Below are positions 8,246 through 17,560 of a stretch of DNA of 26,813 nucleotides, one piece after another (position 1 is the stretch's first letter; each line of letters starts with the position of its first letter). The position numbers and the translations under genes are program-made. The notes beneath the pieces are model-generated. The model searched no databases, was not told where the DNA came from, and saw only the letters and a program-made list of their open reading frames with translations. Source of the stretch: Chara braunii (lineage: Eukaryota > Streptophyta > Charophyceae > Charales > Characeae); contig BFEA01000007.1 in assembly GCA_003427395.1 (NCBI GenBank), forward strand, positions 7,565,415 through 7,592,227, written 5' to 3'.

Positions 8246-9345
8246 TTTTTCTTGACTTGCCGGTGGAATAGGAACCGGACTGATGCTCCCCAGAATAGAA
8301 TGGAGCTGGGACCATAAGGCCCTGATTGTTAAAAGAAGGAGGAACCCACCAAAAAGGAAGAACCGGTCAAAGAGGCAAAGAAGCCGAAGAAGAAAGAAAA
8401 AGTCAAGATGAAATTGTTGTTCATGTACAACAACAAGAAAGATGAGAATCTGTTGTTGTGGATTACAGAAATAAAGACTTACTGTGGAACTGCGCCCCCG
8501 TTGAGCCTGAAAGTCAGGTCACTTTCTCCACGTCTTGTCTTGGAGGAGTGGCCAAGGAATGGGTGCTGGCCGAAACCAATGCCGCTAGTTTTGAGGATAT
8601 CGGTGAGTGGGCTAAGACCCTTAACCTCGAGCAATTTCTCCAAAAAAACAAGGAGAGATTTCTTGACAAGATGACGGTCGATAAGGCCTTCGACGAACTC
8701 ACTACAATCGGCTAGAAACGTTGGACTTCAGTGGATGCGTTGTCACGTGAAGTTGACCGTATTTTACAGGTACCAGGGTTGAACTTACAAGACAATCAGG
8801 TTCTGTATATATACTCACGTGCAATGCCCGAGCCCATTCGCGGACAGCTCGTGGCAGAAGCCAAGTCTGGTAAGTACAATTATCGGCAATTTCGCGATCT
8901 CGCTCTCCAACGAGAGCAAATGACTGCACAACTGAAAGGTACGTGCGCTTCGGTAGTAAAGTCAGGACCGGTTGGTGGATATGGCAAGCGGGTCCTTTTG
9001 CGGCAAAAGCGCCAGGACCACATGCTTGTAGTGTTTGATGATGATACGGTAGAGAAGTTACCCCTCAACGACTCCGAGGGAGGAGGAGGTAACGGCGACA
9101 ATGAATCTGGGGAGGGTGATGTCACTGTCGTGATGGCCAACAATGGACGCTAAACCCAATGGAAGAAGAAGAGGAGGCCACGCTCGTTTCCCGAGCATCC
9201 CGACATTGCGTTCGGGAAGCCTTGGGAGAAAATGAACATGACACGAGAGGAGTGGCAGTCCAAAATGGACAATCGCCAATGCCTCAAGTGTGGCGCCGTG
9301 CCTGGTGCCCACTTATTAGGAACCCAAAAGCGAGCAGCCAGTAGG
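8246..9345 (+). pseudogene. E1 gag, frameshifted
   Basis: The gag N-terminal piece around 8250 (FLDLPVE, stop, EPD) matches the E5 copy. From 8408 the frame reads KLLFMYNNKKDENLLLWITE, then passes by frameshift to 8458-8715 (STSCLGGVAKEWVLAETNAA), stops, and resumes at 8731-9153 with YSRAMPEPIRGQLVAEAKSG and FRDLALQREQM, typical of plant gypsy capsid. A final shift leads to CLKCGAVPGAH near 9280, a broken zinc knuckle that keeps C-x2-C and loses the last cysteine spacing. The role would be the capsid/nucleocapsid shell. Confidence 0.75.
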
Positions 9346-9610
9346 AGTAGCATCTGCTCCTACTGAGTCGAAGGGTTTAGATGAAGACAAAGGTAAGGCA
9401 ACTACAACCCCTTCTACCCCTTCGACTCTTAAGGCAGAGGATGACTCTTCTTCCGACTGTCGTCCGGAACACCCTGATATTGTTCTTTGCTCAGAGGATG
9501 GTTCTTCTTCCGACTGTCGTCCATAACACCCTGATATTGTTCTTTGCTCTGCCTCATTAGATTCCCTTGACGAGCTCGACAATGAACTCATAGCACTACG
9601 GAGTTCGTGG

Positions 9611-10016
9611 GTGAAGAAAGCTAAGTCTAAGGGTGAACTGATGATCGCGGATATTGAGATTGCGCACACGCGAGTAGGTGTGTTGTCAGATCCAGGATCA
9701 ACGCGGTCCTATCTCAGAGAAGACAATTCGAAAATTGCATCCGCGAATGAAGGTGAAAGACTTACCTCGACCTATCACGTCTATGCTGGCTGACAAGAGC
9801 ACAATCACTGTCTCTCAATACGTCGATCGTGTTAAATGTTATTTCAGGACTAAGGAAGGTAAGAAGATTTTACATGAGATATCCTTCCTAATAGAAAATA
9901 ACCTACCATTTGATATGATTCTGGGAATGGATTGGCACGAGGAAGCCGACCCAGAGGTAAGGTTCAAAGAGAAAATTATCAAACTAAAGGACGAGAAGTC
10001 CGACCTACGTGTGATT
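9611..10016 (+). pseudogene. E1 aspartic protease, frameshifted
   Basis: The active-site flap reads VLSDPGSTRSY (D-P-G-S, where family members have D-S/A-G-S/A/T), then the frame shifts near 9711 to ISEKTIRKL. The second conserved hallmark FDMILGMDWHEE lies at about 9910-9945. The protease would process Gag-Pol. A tandem-like duplication of a short block (TCTTCTTCCGACTGTCGTCC at about 9447 and 9502) lies just upstream. Confidence 0.78.
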
Positions 10017-10296
10017 AAATTGTATCATAGATCGCGCTTCAACTCCTCTTTGTCTTTTTGTTGTATGCGTTATCCAACCTTCCGTTCGATGATAGTAAAG
10101 AAGAGATCAGGAGGTGATGATGGTGCTTGTCAGAAAAGTCGGTGAGTGTTCCTCATCCTATCCACCTTTTATCGAAAAACTTCTCGATGAGTACAAGGAC
10201 TTGCAGACCGAGCCGACGAGAATCACTGAGCGTGCTATTAAGCACATGATCGAGATAATTCCCGGAAGCAAGATTCCCTAGGGTCCCATCTACCAA

Positions 10297-10854
10297 ATGT
10301 CTTCTAGGGAACTTGAGGAATTGCGTAAACAGTTGCAAGAACTTACTGACAAAGGATGGATTCCCCCTTGCTCATCTCCTTATGGTACGCCTGTCCTATT
10401 CGTACCCAAAAAGGAAGGTGAACTTCGTCTATGTATAGATTATCGTGGGCTGAACTTCGTTACTGTCAAAAATGCGAAACCTCTTCCGTGCATTGACGAT
10501 CTATTGGATCAGTTGCAAGGATGCAGGTACTTCAACAAGATTGATCTCAAGTCAGGGTACCACCAGATCGAGGTGGCTCCTGAGGATCAACACAAGACGA
10601 CATTCCGAACCAGGTATGGTCACTACGAGTTCGTGGTTATGCCTTTCGGTTTGACCGATGCGCCTGCAACAATCCAAAGGTCAATGAACGAATTGTTTCG
10701 TCAATGGCTTGATCAGTTCGTAGTAATCTACCTCGATGACATTTTAGTATATAGTAAGACACTCGAAGGTCATGAGAAACACCTACAAATGGTCTTGCAA
10801 AAGTTGCGCGAGGGCAACTTCAAACTGAATCCGAAGAAGTCTCGAGTTTGCTAA
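10297..10854 (+). pseudogene. E1 reverse transcriptase domain
   Basis: 185 open codons with the Ty3/gypsy RT motifs in order: [64 protein letters not shown] and the catalytic box [11 protein letters not shown], all catalytic aspartates intact. The open frame starts at a late ATG; similarity continues upstream (IKHMIEIIPGS) but is cut by a TAG near 10278. The frame is lost after KKSRVC; in the next frame KPEVLYLKHIV continues the thumb. It is the best preserved domain of E1. Confidence 0.88.
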
Positions 10855-10857
10855 GCC

Positions 10858-11518
10858 TGAAGTCTTGTACTTAAAACATATAGTAAACGAGAAAGGACAA
10901 TGGCCTGAAGAAAAAAAGATTACAACAATCAGAGATTGGTCACAACCTAAGACTATAACTGAACTAGGATTTTTCCAATGACTTGCCTGCTACTATAAGA
11001 AGTTCGTCAGAAACTTCTCCTTGATAGTTGCTCCTATGAGAAGATTACTGAAAAAAGAAAAAACTTGGTTGTGGGACAAAGATTGTGAGTTATCGTTTAG
11101 AAAGTTAAAGCATGTTCTGACTCACTACCCTATCCTAAAGATTGTTGACCCTTCTTTTCCTTTCATCGTTACGACTGATGCAAGTCAGTATGGAATTGGG
11201 GTTGTGCTACAGCAAAACGACGGTACGGGATATAGACCTATCGAGTTTATATCCAGAAGACTTCCGTCAGAGAAAGTGGCCAACTCCACCTATGAAAGAG
11301 AATTGTATGCCTTAGTTGTTGCACTACATACCTCGAAGCATTACTTATTTGAGGTGTTTCACTGTCTACTCTCATCACTCTACCTTGAAGTGGATCAAGA
11401 CTCGGCCTAAACTCTCTAACAAGTTGCTAAGATGGTCCGCTTTCCTTGATACATTTGACTTTGAGGTGAAAACCATCAAAGGTAAGTCTAACCTGGTTGC
11501 GGACGCTTTGTCCAGACG
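10858..11518 (+). pseudogene. E1 RT thumb and RNase H
   Basis: A stop near 10980 (GFFQ then stop) is followed by LACYYKKFVRNFSLIVAPM, the RT connection. RNase H starts FPFIVTTDASQYGIGVVL with its catalytic Asp kept, continues YRPIEFISRRLPSEK and STYERELYALV, and ends DALSRR near 11515. A frameshift near 11350-11400 moves the end into the frame that also carries integrase. Confidence 0.82.
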
Positions 11519-11559
11519 TGCAAATTTCTTTGGAACCATTGTCCCCTATCTCGATATCG

Positions 11560-12500
11560 GAAACGAACTAAAAGAACAAATCCGCAAGGGTTATGGGAGT
11601 GATCCTATTTGGAGTCCTATCATTGAGACTCTACGAAAAAAACCCGAGTTATTTTTAGAATATCGAATGACTGATGACTTACTCCTCTTTCTGGATAAAA
11701 CTGAAGAAAGATTGTGTATTCCTCACCAAGAACCAATTAAAAGTTTAATCATTGGGGAATGTCAAGATGCGGAAGGTCACTTTGGTTTTAAGAAGACGTA
11801 CGTCGTTGTGCGTGAATGTTTTGAATGGAAAGGAATGAAGGACGATGTACTAACTTATGTGCGGATTTGTCTTGTTTGTCAGAGGAACAAGCCCTCACAT
11901 GATAATCCGATGGGACTACCGAGACCGCTGCCTATTCCAAGTGAGTCAAGTGAGTCTATTTCATTAACTTTATCAACCTCACTAAGAGTAGAAATGACAA
12001 CAGTCAGGTAATGGTCATCGTGGATAGATTCTCAAAGTATGTTCATTCCTTTGCCTGCTGAAGCTAGAACCGAACTAGTCATCCAAAATTTTCAGATGCG
12101 ATGGGTCTCTGAGTATGGATTCCCGAAAACCATTGTCTCTGATAGGAATGTTCGGTTCACTAATTTACAATGGCAGAAGTTGATGGAATCTATGGGACCA
12201 GGTTGACCATGTCATCAGGCAGACATCCTGAAACGAATGGCCAAATTGAGCAAATGAATTGTCTATGCCAACAACTTTTGTGAATGTATGTCCGACCTGA
12301 TCAGATTGATTGGGATGAGAACTTGCCTAAAATTGCTAGTGCCTATAATAACAGTATACATACTATTACAGGAAGAACGCCTCACGCACTGCACAAAGGA
12401 TGGAAGCCTAGGCGTCCCATTAATGCATTAACAAACGACCAAATTCAGAGGTTACCCCCAGGTACACGTGAATTTGCAGTTTTGTATGAAGAAGACGTAA
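11560..12500 (+). pseudogene. E1 integrase, broken
   Basis: The zinc-binding head reads ECQDAEGHFGFKKTY and later CLVCQRNK; the first His of the HHCC motif is replaced by Gln. The core is fragmented: VIVDRFSKYVHSF near 12010, then TIVSDRNVRFTN near 12135 with a frameshift and stops after it, then the third catalytic region HPETNGQIEQMN. The last piece (12284-12500) reads RPDQIDWDENLPKIASAYNN and runs straight into LTR sequence at 12501 without stop, so the C-terminal tail and polypurine tract are deleted. Confidence 0.78.
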
Positions 12501-12596
12501 AGATATCTTTTCACGATAATTGGAGACTATGTTGCAGATGCCGAGACTACAGGTGTTTGACGACTTATGAGTATCTGCCAGACCGGGTTCATTACA
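12501..12596 (+). mobile_element. E1 3' LTR remnant (last 96 bp)
   Basis: Matches 4645-4740 over 96 bases with six mismatches and no gaps, ending at the same GGGTTCATTACA. It is fused directly to integrase coding sequence. Confidence 0.9.
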
Positions 12597-12604
12597 GCTG
12601 CTTC

Positions 12605-12880
12605 TTCATACAACAATAGGGCACAACAACGACATTAATATGTCGCGGTTACATAGCAGCAGTGCAACACAGTTCAAAAGAACCAGACTGCTACCTCGGT
12701 TAACAACAGCCAAGGGGGGTCTTTGACAAGGCATCTGCAATTTGTAAAATGAACACCGCAGCTCGCATCCTCGTTTGCAGCTTATTTTTCATACAACAAT
12801 AGGGCCAAGTCGCAGCAGCTTGGCACAGTTTAAAAGAACCAGGCTTCAACCTCAGTTAGCAGCAGCCAATGGGGGTCGAT
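12605..12880. repeat. Imperfect duplicated block after E1
   Basis: The block 12605-12722 (TTCATACAACAATAGGGC ... AAAAGAACCAG ... CAGCCAAGGGGGGTC) recurs in shortened form at 12788-12878. Between the copies, 12721-12782 is the second copy of the segment seen at 3585-3647. No gene is recognised in this region. Confidence 0.8.
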
Positions 12881-13159
12881 TTTCAAAACCAACCCAAAGA
12901 ACCAAGCCGCGATTCGTGGCTGGGGTGCAAGAGTGACTACGATGACACTTCTGCATGCACTGCAATCAAACTCGCTTTCTTCCACACTTCACATACATGT
13001 AAACAGGTAGCACAGCAAACTGGCGACAAGCGCCCACTCAAAGCTCAGTGATATGGTAACCAAGAACACAGTTCAGGTACAAGCTCACTTCAGATGGCTA
13101 TGGCGCATTAGCACCTGTACAACTCTCTGTTCGTCACTCACCCAACTCTGCTGTTCACA
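12881..13159. other. No recognisable gene
   Basis: Unique-looking sequence with no recognised frame, between the post-E1 duplications and the promoter-like region that follows. Confidence 0.4.
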
Positions 13160-13165
13160 TATATA
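13160..13165 (+). promoter_or_regulatory. TATA-box-like TATATA
   Basis: CATATATAGG 74 bases upstream of the start codon of the next entry, in otherwise non-AT-rich sequence, at a spacing fitting a short 5' leader. An (AC)n run lies between (about 13199-13222). Confidence 0.3.
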
Positions 13166-13238
13166 GGATCACCCTGGATATCCCACATGCGACTCACTAT
13201 ACACACACGCACACACACGCTACACTCTACTCCCAGCT

Positions 13239-13313
13239 ATGGCGGCTATGGCCGCTACTACCTCTACGGCTATGGCTAAGCTCTCCTTCGGCCCACTTTG
13301 TCTTCGGGCATAA
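13239..13313 (+). pseudogene. Short transit-peptide-like ORF (24 codons)
   Basis: Reads MAAMAATTSTAMAKLSFG and six further residues to a TAA: rich in Ala/Ser/Thr, with Lys and Arg and no acidic residue, like the N-terminus of a nuclear-encoded plastid protein. With the TATA-like element upstream it resembles a captured or truncated 5' end of a host gene. No downstream exon is found, and LTR sequence begins within about 100 bases. It could also be a chance result of the GGCTATGGC repeats here. Confidence 0.25.
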
Positions 13314-13409
13314 TGCAGACCACCTTGCACAAGTCGTTGTGGCAGCGATTCCGCATGGGTTACGCAGGAATGAATGAATGGCTGGGCGCTGCCTCTTGAT
13401 TTATACTCT

Positions 13410-13883
13410 TGTAACTCGTTGGTCTGCCCCATTCCCATGCCCGTGGTGCACACAATCCCATACGGTACTTGCTTGACTGGACTAGGACTGACTGGGACTG
13501 GGTACCGCTGACTGAGCATGGGTGGACTCCACCACTTGCCCACTTGCCTCTGGACTACTGTGAGCAACGTGTGAAGGGTCACTTCCGGTTCTTCCGGAAG
13601 TCTGTGGACTTGGCCCTTGGACACTGTAGCAGCTACGACCTTGACCTTTCAGAAGTCCTGCAGCTACGACTTCTAGGACCAACTAAGACCTACAAACAAC
13701 AGGTCTGCAGATCGAACCCCTATCACCTACGGACCCTACGACAGTCTACCAACTGTTACAAATAAACAGATCATGGGTTCAACTATCGGGGTTGACACAA
13801 ATATTGTACACAGGTAAGGTGAGGGCTAGGGATCGAGCCCTAGGATCTGCATCCGCTACTGCGAACAGGGGAATACCGTTTCA
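13410..13883 (+). mobile_element. E4 LTR (right part), gypsy family related to E3
   Basis: Direct repeat of 24315-24800: both share TTGCTTGACTGGACTAGG, GTGGACTCCACC, the CTGTAGCAGCTACGACCTTG block, AGATCGAACCCCTA and the end AATACCGTTTCA, after which they diverge. The shared terminal CA marks the LTR end. The left limit is uncertain because similarity fades before 13410. Gag-like sequence follows, as expected for a 5' LTR. Confidence 0.75.
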
Positions 13884-13950
13884 GCACCAGCAGGAAGCAG
13901 AATAGTAAGAAATGGTTGGAAACTAAACTAAGTACCGCCAAGGGTCAGGC

Positions 13951-14690
13951 AATTGCACCCCCTACACTGCCAGACTTGGCTGCCTTGCAAACGGCCTCTC
14001 CTACGTCCGGGGTAACATGCAGATGTCATAAATCCCTGCTTTTCTTTTGAGAAATTTGAAGATTAGTCTGACTAGCTTGTCTTACAGTTGGGACACCCTG
14101 AGGATTTTGCAATTTGGGCCACGTTGGAGGATTTGGACTCCTTGACGCCCGAAGACTTCGCTTGGAATTTTCTCCCCATCATGGGTCGACTATTGGGCAC
14201 ACAATTTGCAGTCTTCACACACATTTGCTGGAATTCTTGACCACCAACGCACTGCCAAGTTCACCTTTCGATGACGAGATGATGTGGTGGTTATGCAAGG
14301 CCACCTTGCGGTTATTGGATGCAAGTCACACACAGCATTACGAGCGCATCGATGCTCCGCTGATCTATTTCCGCCTACAACCAGGGGAGGTGTCCTGCAC
14401 CACCTTGCTTTATAATTCAGTGACTTATAGTTCTGTTAGTCAGGCCTTCATTGAGCTTGCTGCCCTAGGGCCGCTAGTTGGAAGGAAAGTCTGCGCCACG
14501 GTGGTCAATGTTGTGGACGGTGGAGTGGAACAACTCCTGGACTGATGCATTGATGTTGTGCCCATGTATTTTGGTCCACATGCACAGTCCACTTTTATTG
14601 CCAGACCCTTGTGGTTCGCAATGCCTTTGGCCAGTTACGCTCATGTACTTGTTACATGCCCAGTTGCGCGATGTACATAAATAACCGAGG
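13951..14690 (+). pseudogene. E4 gag-protease remnant
   Basis: Coding-like frames on the plus strand downstream of the E4 LTR. One frame reads LGHPEDFAIWATLEDLDSL and TPEDFAWNFLPIMGRLLG (from about 14088), then shifts near 14220 to the 14114-14545 frame. Its end aligns with the E3 protease: APLIYFRLQPGEVSCTTLLY against APLLYIRIHIREATCNALID, then SQAFIELAALGP against SQDFMVRAGLGP, and after a TGA, CIDVVPMYFGPHA against CIDSVPVYFAPHA. The catalytic D-x-G-A position is N-S-V-T here, so the protease is dead. The fragment stops where the E2 LTR begins and its pol is absent. Confidence 0.68.
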
Positions 14691-15251
14691 ATCCGCAATG
14701 TGATAAAAAGGACTGAATGGACAATGCAGTGCAAGTGAAATCTCAACAAGCAGTGAACATTCTGATACATACAAAAATGGTGCTTTATAGCGCAGGGGAA
14801 TACTTGGATACAAGTCCTGACCTGACCGGGACTGACCTCTATCCCATAGTGCAAGACAGCGCAGCAGAATGGTAGAATACCAATGACTAGCCCAATCAAT
14901 GTTGCAACACAGACCAAACATACATCATCCTCATCACAAGGTGTGAAGGGGCCTGGCGCTACACAGGAAGCATGCGCCAGGTCCAGATCATGCACAGATG
15001 AAGAGGAGGGGAACAGACGAATAAGAGGGGGAGAGATGGGAATGTCGTCAACACCAAGTCTTTGTTACAAGTCCCAAATAATCCCTCGTCAAAATGTCTG
15101 AAGCCCAATGTCGAGTCAAGATCCAAATGTCACCAAGCCCGCTCTCTCATAGTCTGCTGATGCAGTGAAGTCAGGTGGCGAGAGGGTGAGAGGGAGATGG
15201 TGGACTGAGAAGAGGAAGGAGAGGAACTCTCTCTCTCTCCCATGTGCCAGG

Positions 15252-15320
15252 TACTAACCTGTGAAGATAGCGCTGTGCTGCAGATACCTTGAAGGCTAAG
15301 CTGGAGCTATGGCGCCGCAG
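15252..15320 (+). promoter_or_regulatory. Antisense splice-signal cassette in E2 LTR
   Basis: On the plus strand: branch-point consensus TACTAAC (15252-15258), a 3' splice site GTGCTGCAG ending at 15283 (26 bases after the branch A), a 37-nt exon-like segment (15284-15320, containing ATGGCGCCGCAG at its end) and the donor GTAAGT (15321). The same cassette with the same spacings occurs in the E3 LTR. Confidence 0.5.
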
Positions 15321-15764
15321 GTAAGTATCCCTGGCCTCCGCCCAATCTCTCTCTCTCTAGTACTACTCTAGCTCCTAAGAGCGCCCAGCACTGAAGACTA
15401 CTGCTAACGCTACTAGAGCACAGCGCTGAAGACTACTGCTAGCGCTACTACTGCTCCTGCAGCGCTCCTCCAGAGTGCTGCTGCCGAATCCTGAAGACTA
15501 CCTCCTGCCTCCTGAACTGCACGTGAAGTGCCTGGGAAGTACCTAGGAACTACCTCCAGCCTGTAGGCGGACCAGTCCTATATAGTGCTGGCCCGTCCAG
15601 GAGGCTGCTCTTCCCAATGCCAAAACGTGCCAGACCCTGGCGTTGAAGCTCGACCAAGGGTTGTCTTGAAAACAGGCCCAAAATGGCCTGTGCTAAAACC
15701 CTGGTTCGGTCCCTGAGTTTCAGGGCAGGTCAAAAAGGCTCAGGGCCGGAAAAGCCCTGATTTA

Positions 15765-15882
15765 GGCTGAAATGACACAGGGCCTGTAGGCCCTTGTTTT
15801 CAGGCTTTCAGGCTGAAACGACACAGGGCCTGTAGGCCCTTGCTTTCAGGCTTTCGGGCTGAAAAAGACACGGGCCTGAAAA
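15765..15882. repeat. 46-bp tandem repeats with GGGCCTG..AGGCCC palindrome
   Basis: Two 46-base units (15765-15810, 15811-15856) differ at about three positions, and a third partial unit follows. Each contains GGGCCTGTAGGCCC, a six-pair inverted repeat. The related array in the E3 LTR is at about 23230-23420. Confidence 0.92.
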
Positions 15883-15919
15883 TGGCCCGTGCAGCCTGTT
15901 GCAGGCGCAGCATGTAACA

Positions 15920-15932
15920 CCCCCCCCTCCTT
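15920..15932 (-). other. E2 polypurine tract
   Basis: On the minus strand AAGGAGGGGGGGG directly abuts the LTR start TGTTAC, the classical second-strand primer position. The E3 counterpart is at 23191-23203. Confidence 0.85.
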
Positions 15933-16039
15933 ATGAAGTGAAGTCGGGTCGAGGGCGAAGTTGACGATCTGAAGGTGGAACCTGGACGCGGGTGCGACGT
16001 GGAGCCGCACGTCGCCGAAGATACCGGCTTCCCTTGCAT

Positions 16040-17560
16040 CTTGCGTTCGTAGTGTGCGAGAACATCTGGAGCTGTTGCTTGGAGTTCCGCACGGGTCAAC
16101 CAACGGTCAGCTTTGTGAGTGCAGTACACAAAGTGTACTAAGTACTCAGTTGGCCTGTTGCCATACCGTCACTGGGAGAAGATGTCGCCGCCCTCTTGAA
16201 AACCGTCCATAGATAGTGGGTCTTGCGATCGTCGCCCAGGACAATCGTCATGTTCCGCCGGCGTGTAAAGAGCCAACTTGGAGCAATGAAAGACCGGGTA
16301 GACGGGCAAGTGGGCAGGCACTTGAATGGTGAAAGGTCCTTCGGGTGCAGCCCCAGCGGGTGCCACGATCGGCCAGGGCCCCAACAATTTAGGGACAAGC
16401 TTGCGAGAGAGATCTTGTTCAAGGTTGAATTCCACGGCGGAAACCCAAACGAGATCGCCGGAGCAAAATGGGCAAGGAAGACGTTGGCGATTGGCCTGTT
16501 GGCTCATGCGTTGCTGCGTCTTAGCCATCTGGTCGCGTGCCTTGACAAGTAGCTCTTGCATCCGACGCAAGAAAAGAAGATGGTGGTCGCTCTCGGCTGT
16601 TCGTGGAATGGTTGTGTCCAACGGAGAAGTGACCGGCGAGCCGTGCTCATACTCGAAGGGCGACATCCTGATAGCCGGGTGGATGGACGAGTTGTATGCC
16701 AACTCGACATCCGGCAGCCGCTCAACCCAATCCTTTTAGTCGGGACGGATGAGAGTGCGAAGGAGAACCTGTGCGGTCTGATGCGCCCTCTCAGTTTAGC
16801 CATCAGTTTGGGGGTGGCGAGCCGAACTTGGCTTGAGAAATGAGCCCCATCGTTTGATGAGCGCCAACCAAAAATCGGACATGAACTGAGTGTCGTGGTC
16901 GCAGACGATTTCCTTGGGGTAACCCTTGGTTCGAATCCAACCGGCGTAAATAACCTCGGCCAACTCCGGTGCCTTGGCATGATAGCGGCAAGGCAAAAAC
17001 ATGGCGAACTTGGTGAGTCGGTCGACCACCGTGAGAATCCCATCCACACCGGCCTTGTGCTTGGGGAAAGGCCCGGTAATGTCCATGGCAATCGCTTCTC
17101 TTGGGCGCAAAAGGATTGGTAATGGTCGCAACTCGCCATACGGACGATGGTTGCGAGATTTGCAGCGTCGGCAAACCTTGCATGACTCGCAATAGCGTGT
17201 GACGTTGCCGAGAAGGCCGGACCACCAAAATCGTTTGCGAAGCCGGCCAATCGTGCGATTGACTCCAAAGTGTCCGGCGGCGGGAGCATCGTGGAACTCG
17301 CCAAGAAGCCGTGTACGCAAGAGAGAGTCACTCGGTATGCAAAGAAGGTCCTTCCCCCGCGTGTGGACAAGCAAGTACCCCTCTCGGATCCGGTAGTGAG
17401 ATAACGCCGGATTAGGAGAGGAGCAATTCGCATACTTGTCGCCAAACTCGAGGTCGGCGTGGTAGCGCGGATGAAACCGTCCCGCAGTTCGCTGTCGATC
17501 TCGAAGGTCGAATAGACTGTGGTACAATGATCCGGACGCCATGAACAAGCATCCACAAAA
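16040..17560 (-). pseudogene. E2 integrase and chromodomain-like tail
   Basis: Zinc head with H-x-GHFGVNRTIGRL and CESCKVCRR (HHCC intact). Core catalytic positions: AMDITGPFPKHKAG, VCDHDTQFMSDF and HPQTDG followed by an in-frame TAA then TERAHQTAQ, so all three acidic residues are present but a stop splits the core near 16798. A second stop lies near 16736. The 16169-16702 frame continues AYNSSIHPAIRMSPFEYEHG and the conserved PCPFCSGDLVWV and HLPVYPVFHCSKLALYTP motif. A stop precedes YLVHFVYCTHKADRWLTRAE, a chromodomain-like end typical of chromoviruses, which bind modified histones to direct insertion. Confidence 0.82.

Larger units (their letters stand above)
8246..12596 (+). mobile_element. 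E1 gypsy internal region and 3' LTR remnant
   Basis: Gag, protease, RT, RNase H and integrase remnants follow in the Ty3/gypsy order on the plus strand, ending in the last 96 bases of the LTR. With the 5' LTR at 4470-4740 and the LINE inside, the whole copy spans about 8.1 kb. It is inactive: gag, protease, the RT-RNase H joint and integrase are all frameshifted or stopped. The polypurine tract and most of the 3' LTR are deleted. No target-site duplication is seen (TATTG before 4470, GCTGC after 12596). Confidence 0.85.
14815..15919 (-). mobile_element. E2 3' LTR (truncated)
   Basis: Starts (minus strand) TGTTACATGCTGCG right after the polypurine tract. It is an inverted copy of 23204-24325, sharing the 46-bp palindromic repeats, the AG-rich 'exon-like' block, CT microsatellites and the block ending near 14815 (GAGGTCAGTCCCGG). 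The last 480 bases of the E3 LTR have no counterpart, so this LTR is truncated at its far end. Confidence 0.8.

Noticed and set aside
14081-14110. CTTGTCTTACAG followed by an open frame looked like a plus-strand host exon acceptor.
   Set aside because: The downstream protein aligns with the E3 protease, so it is retroelement sequence; the AG is probably chance.
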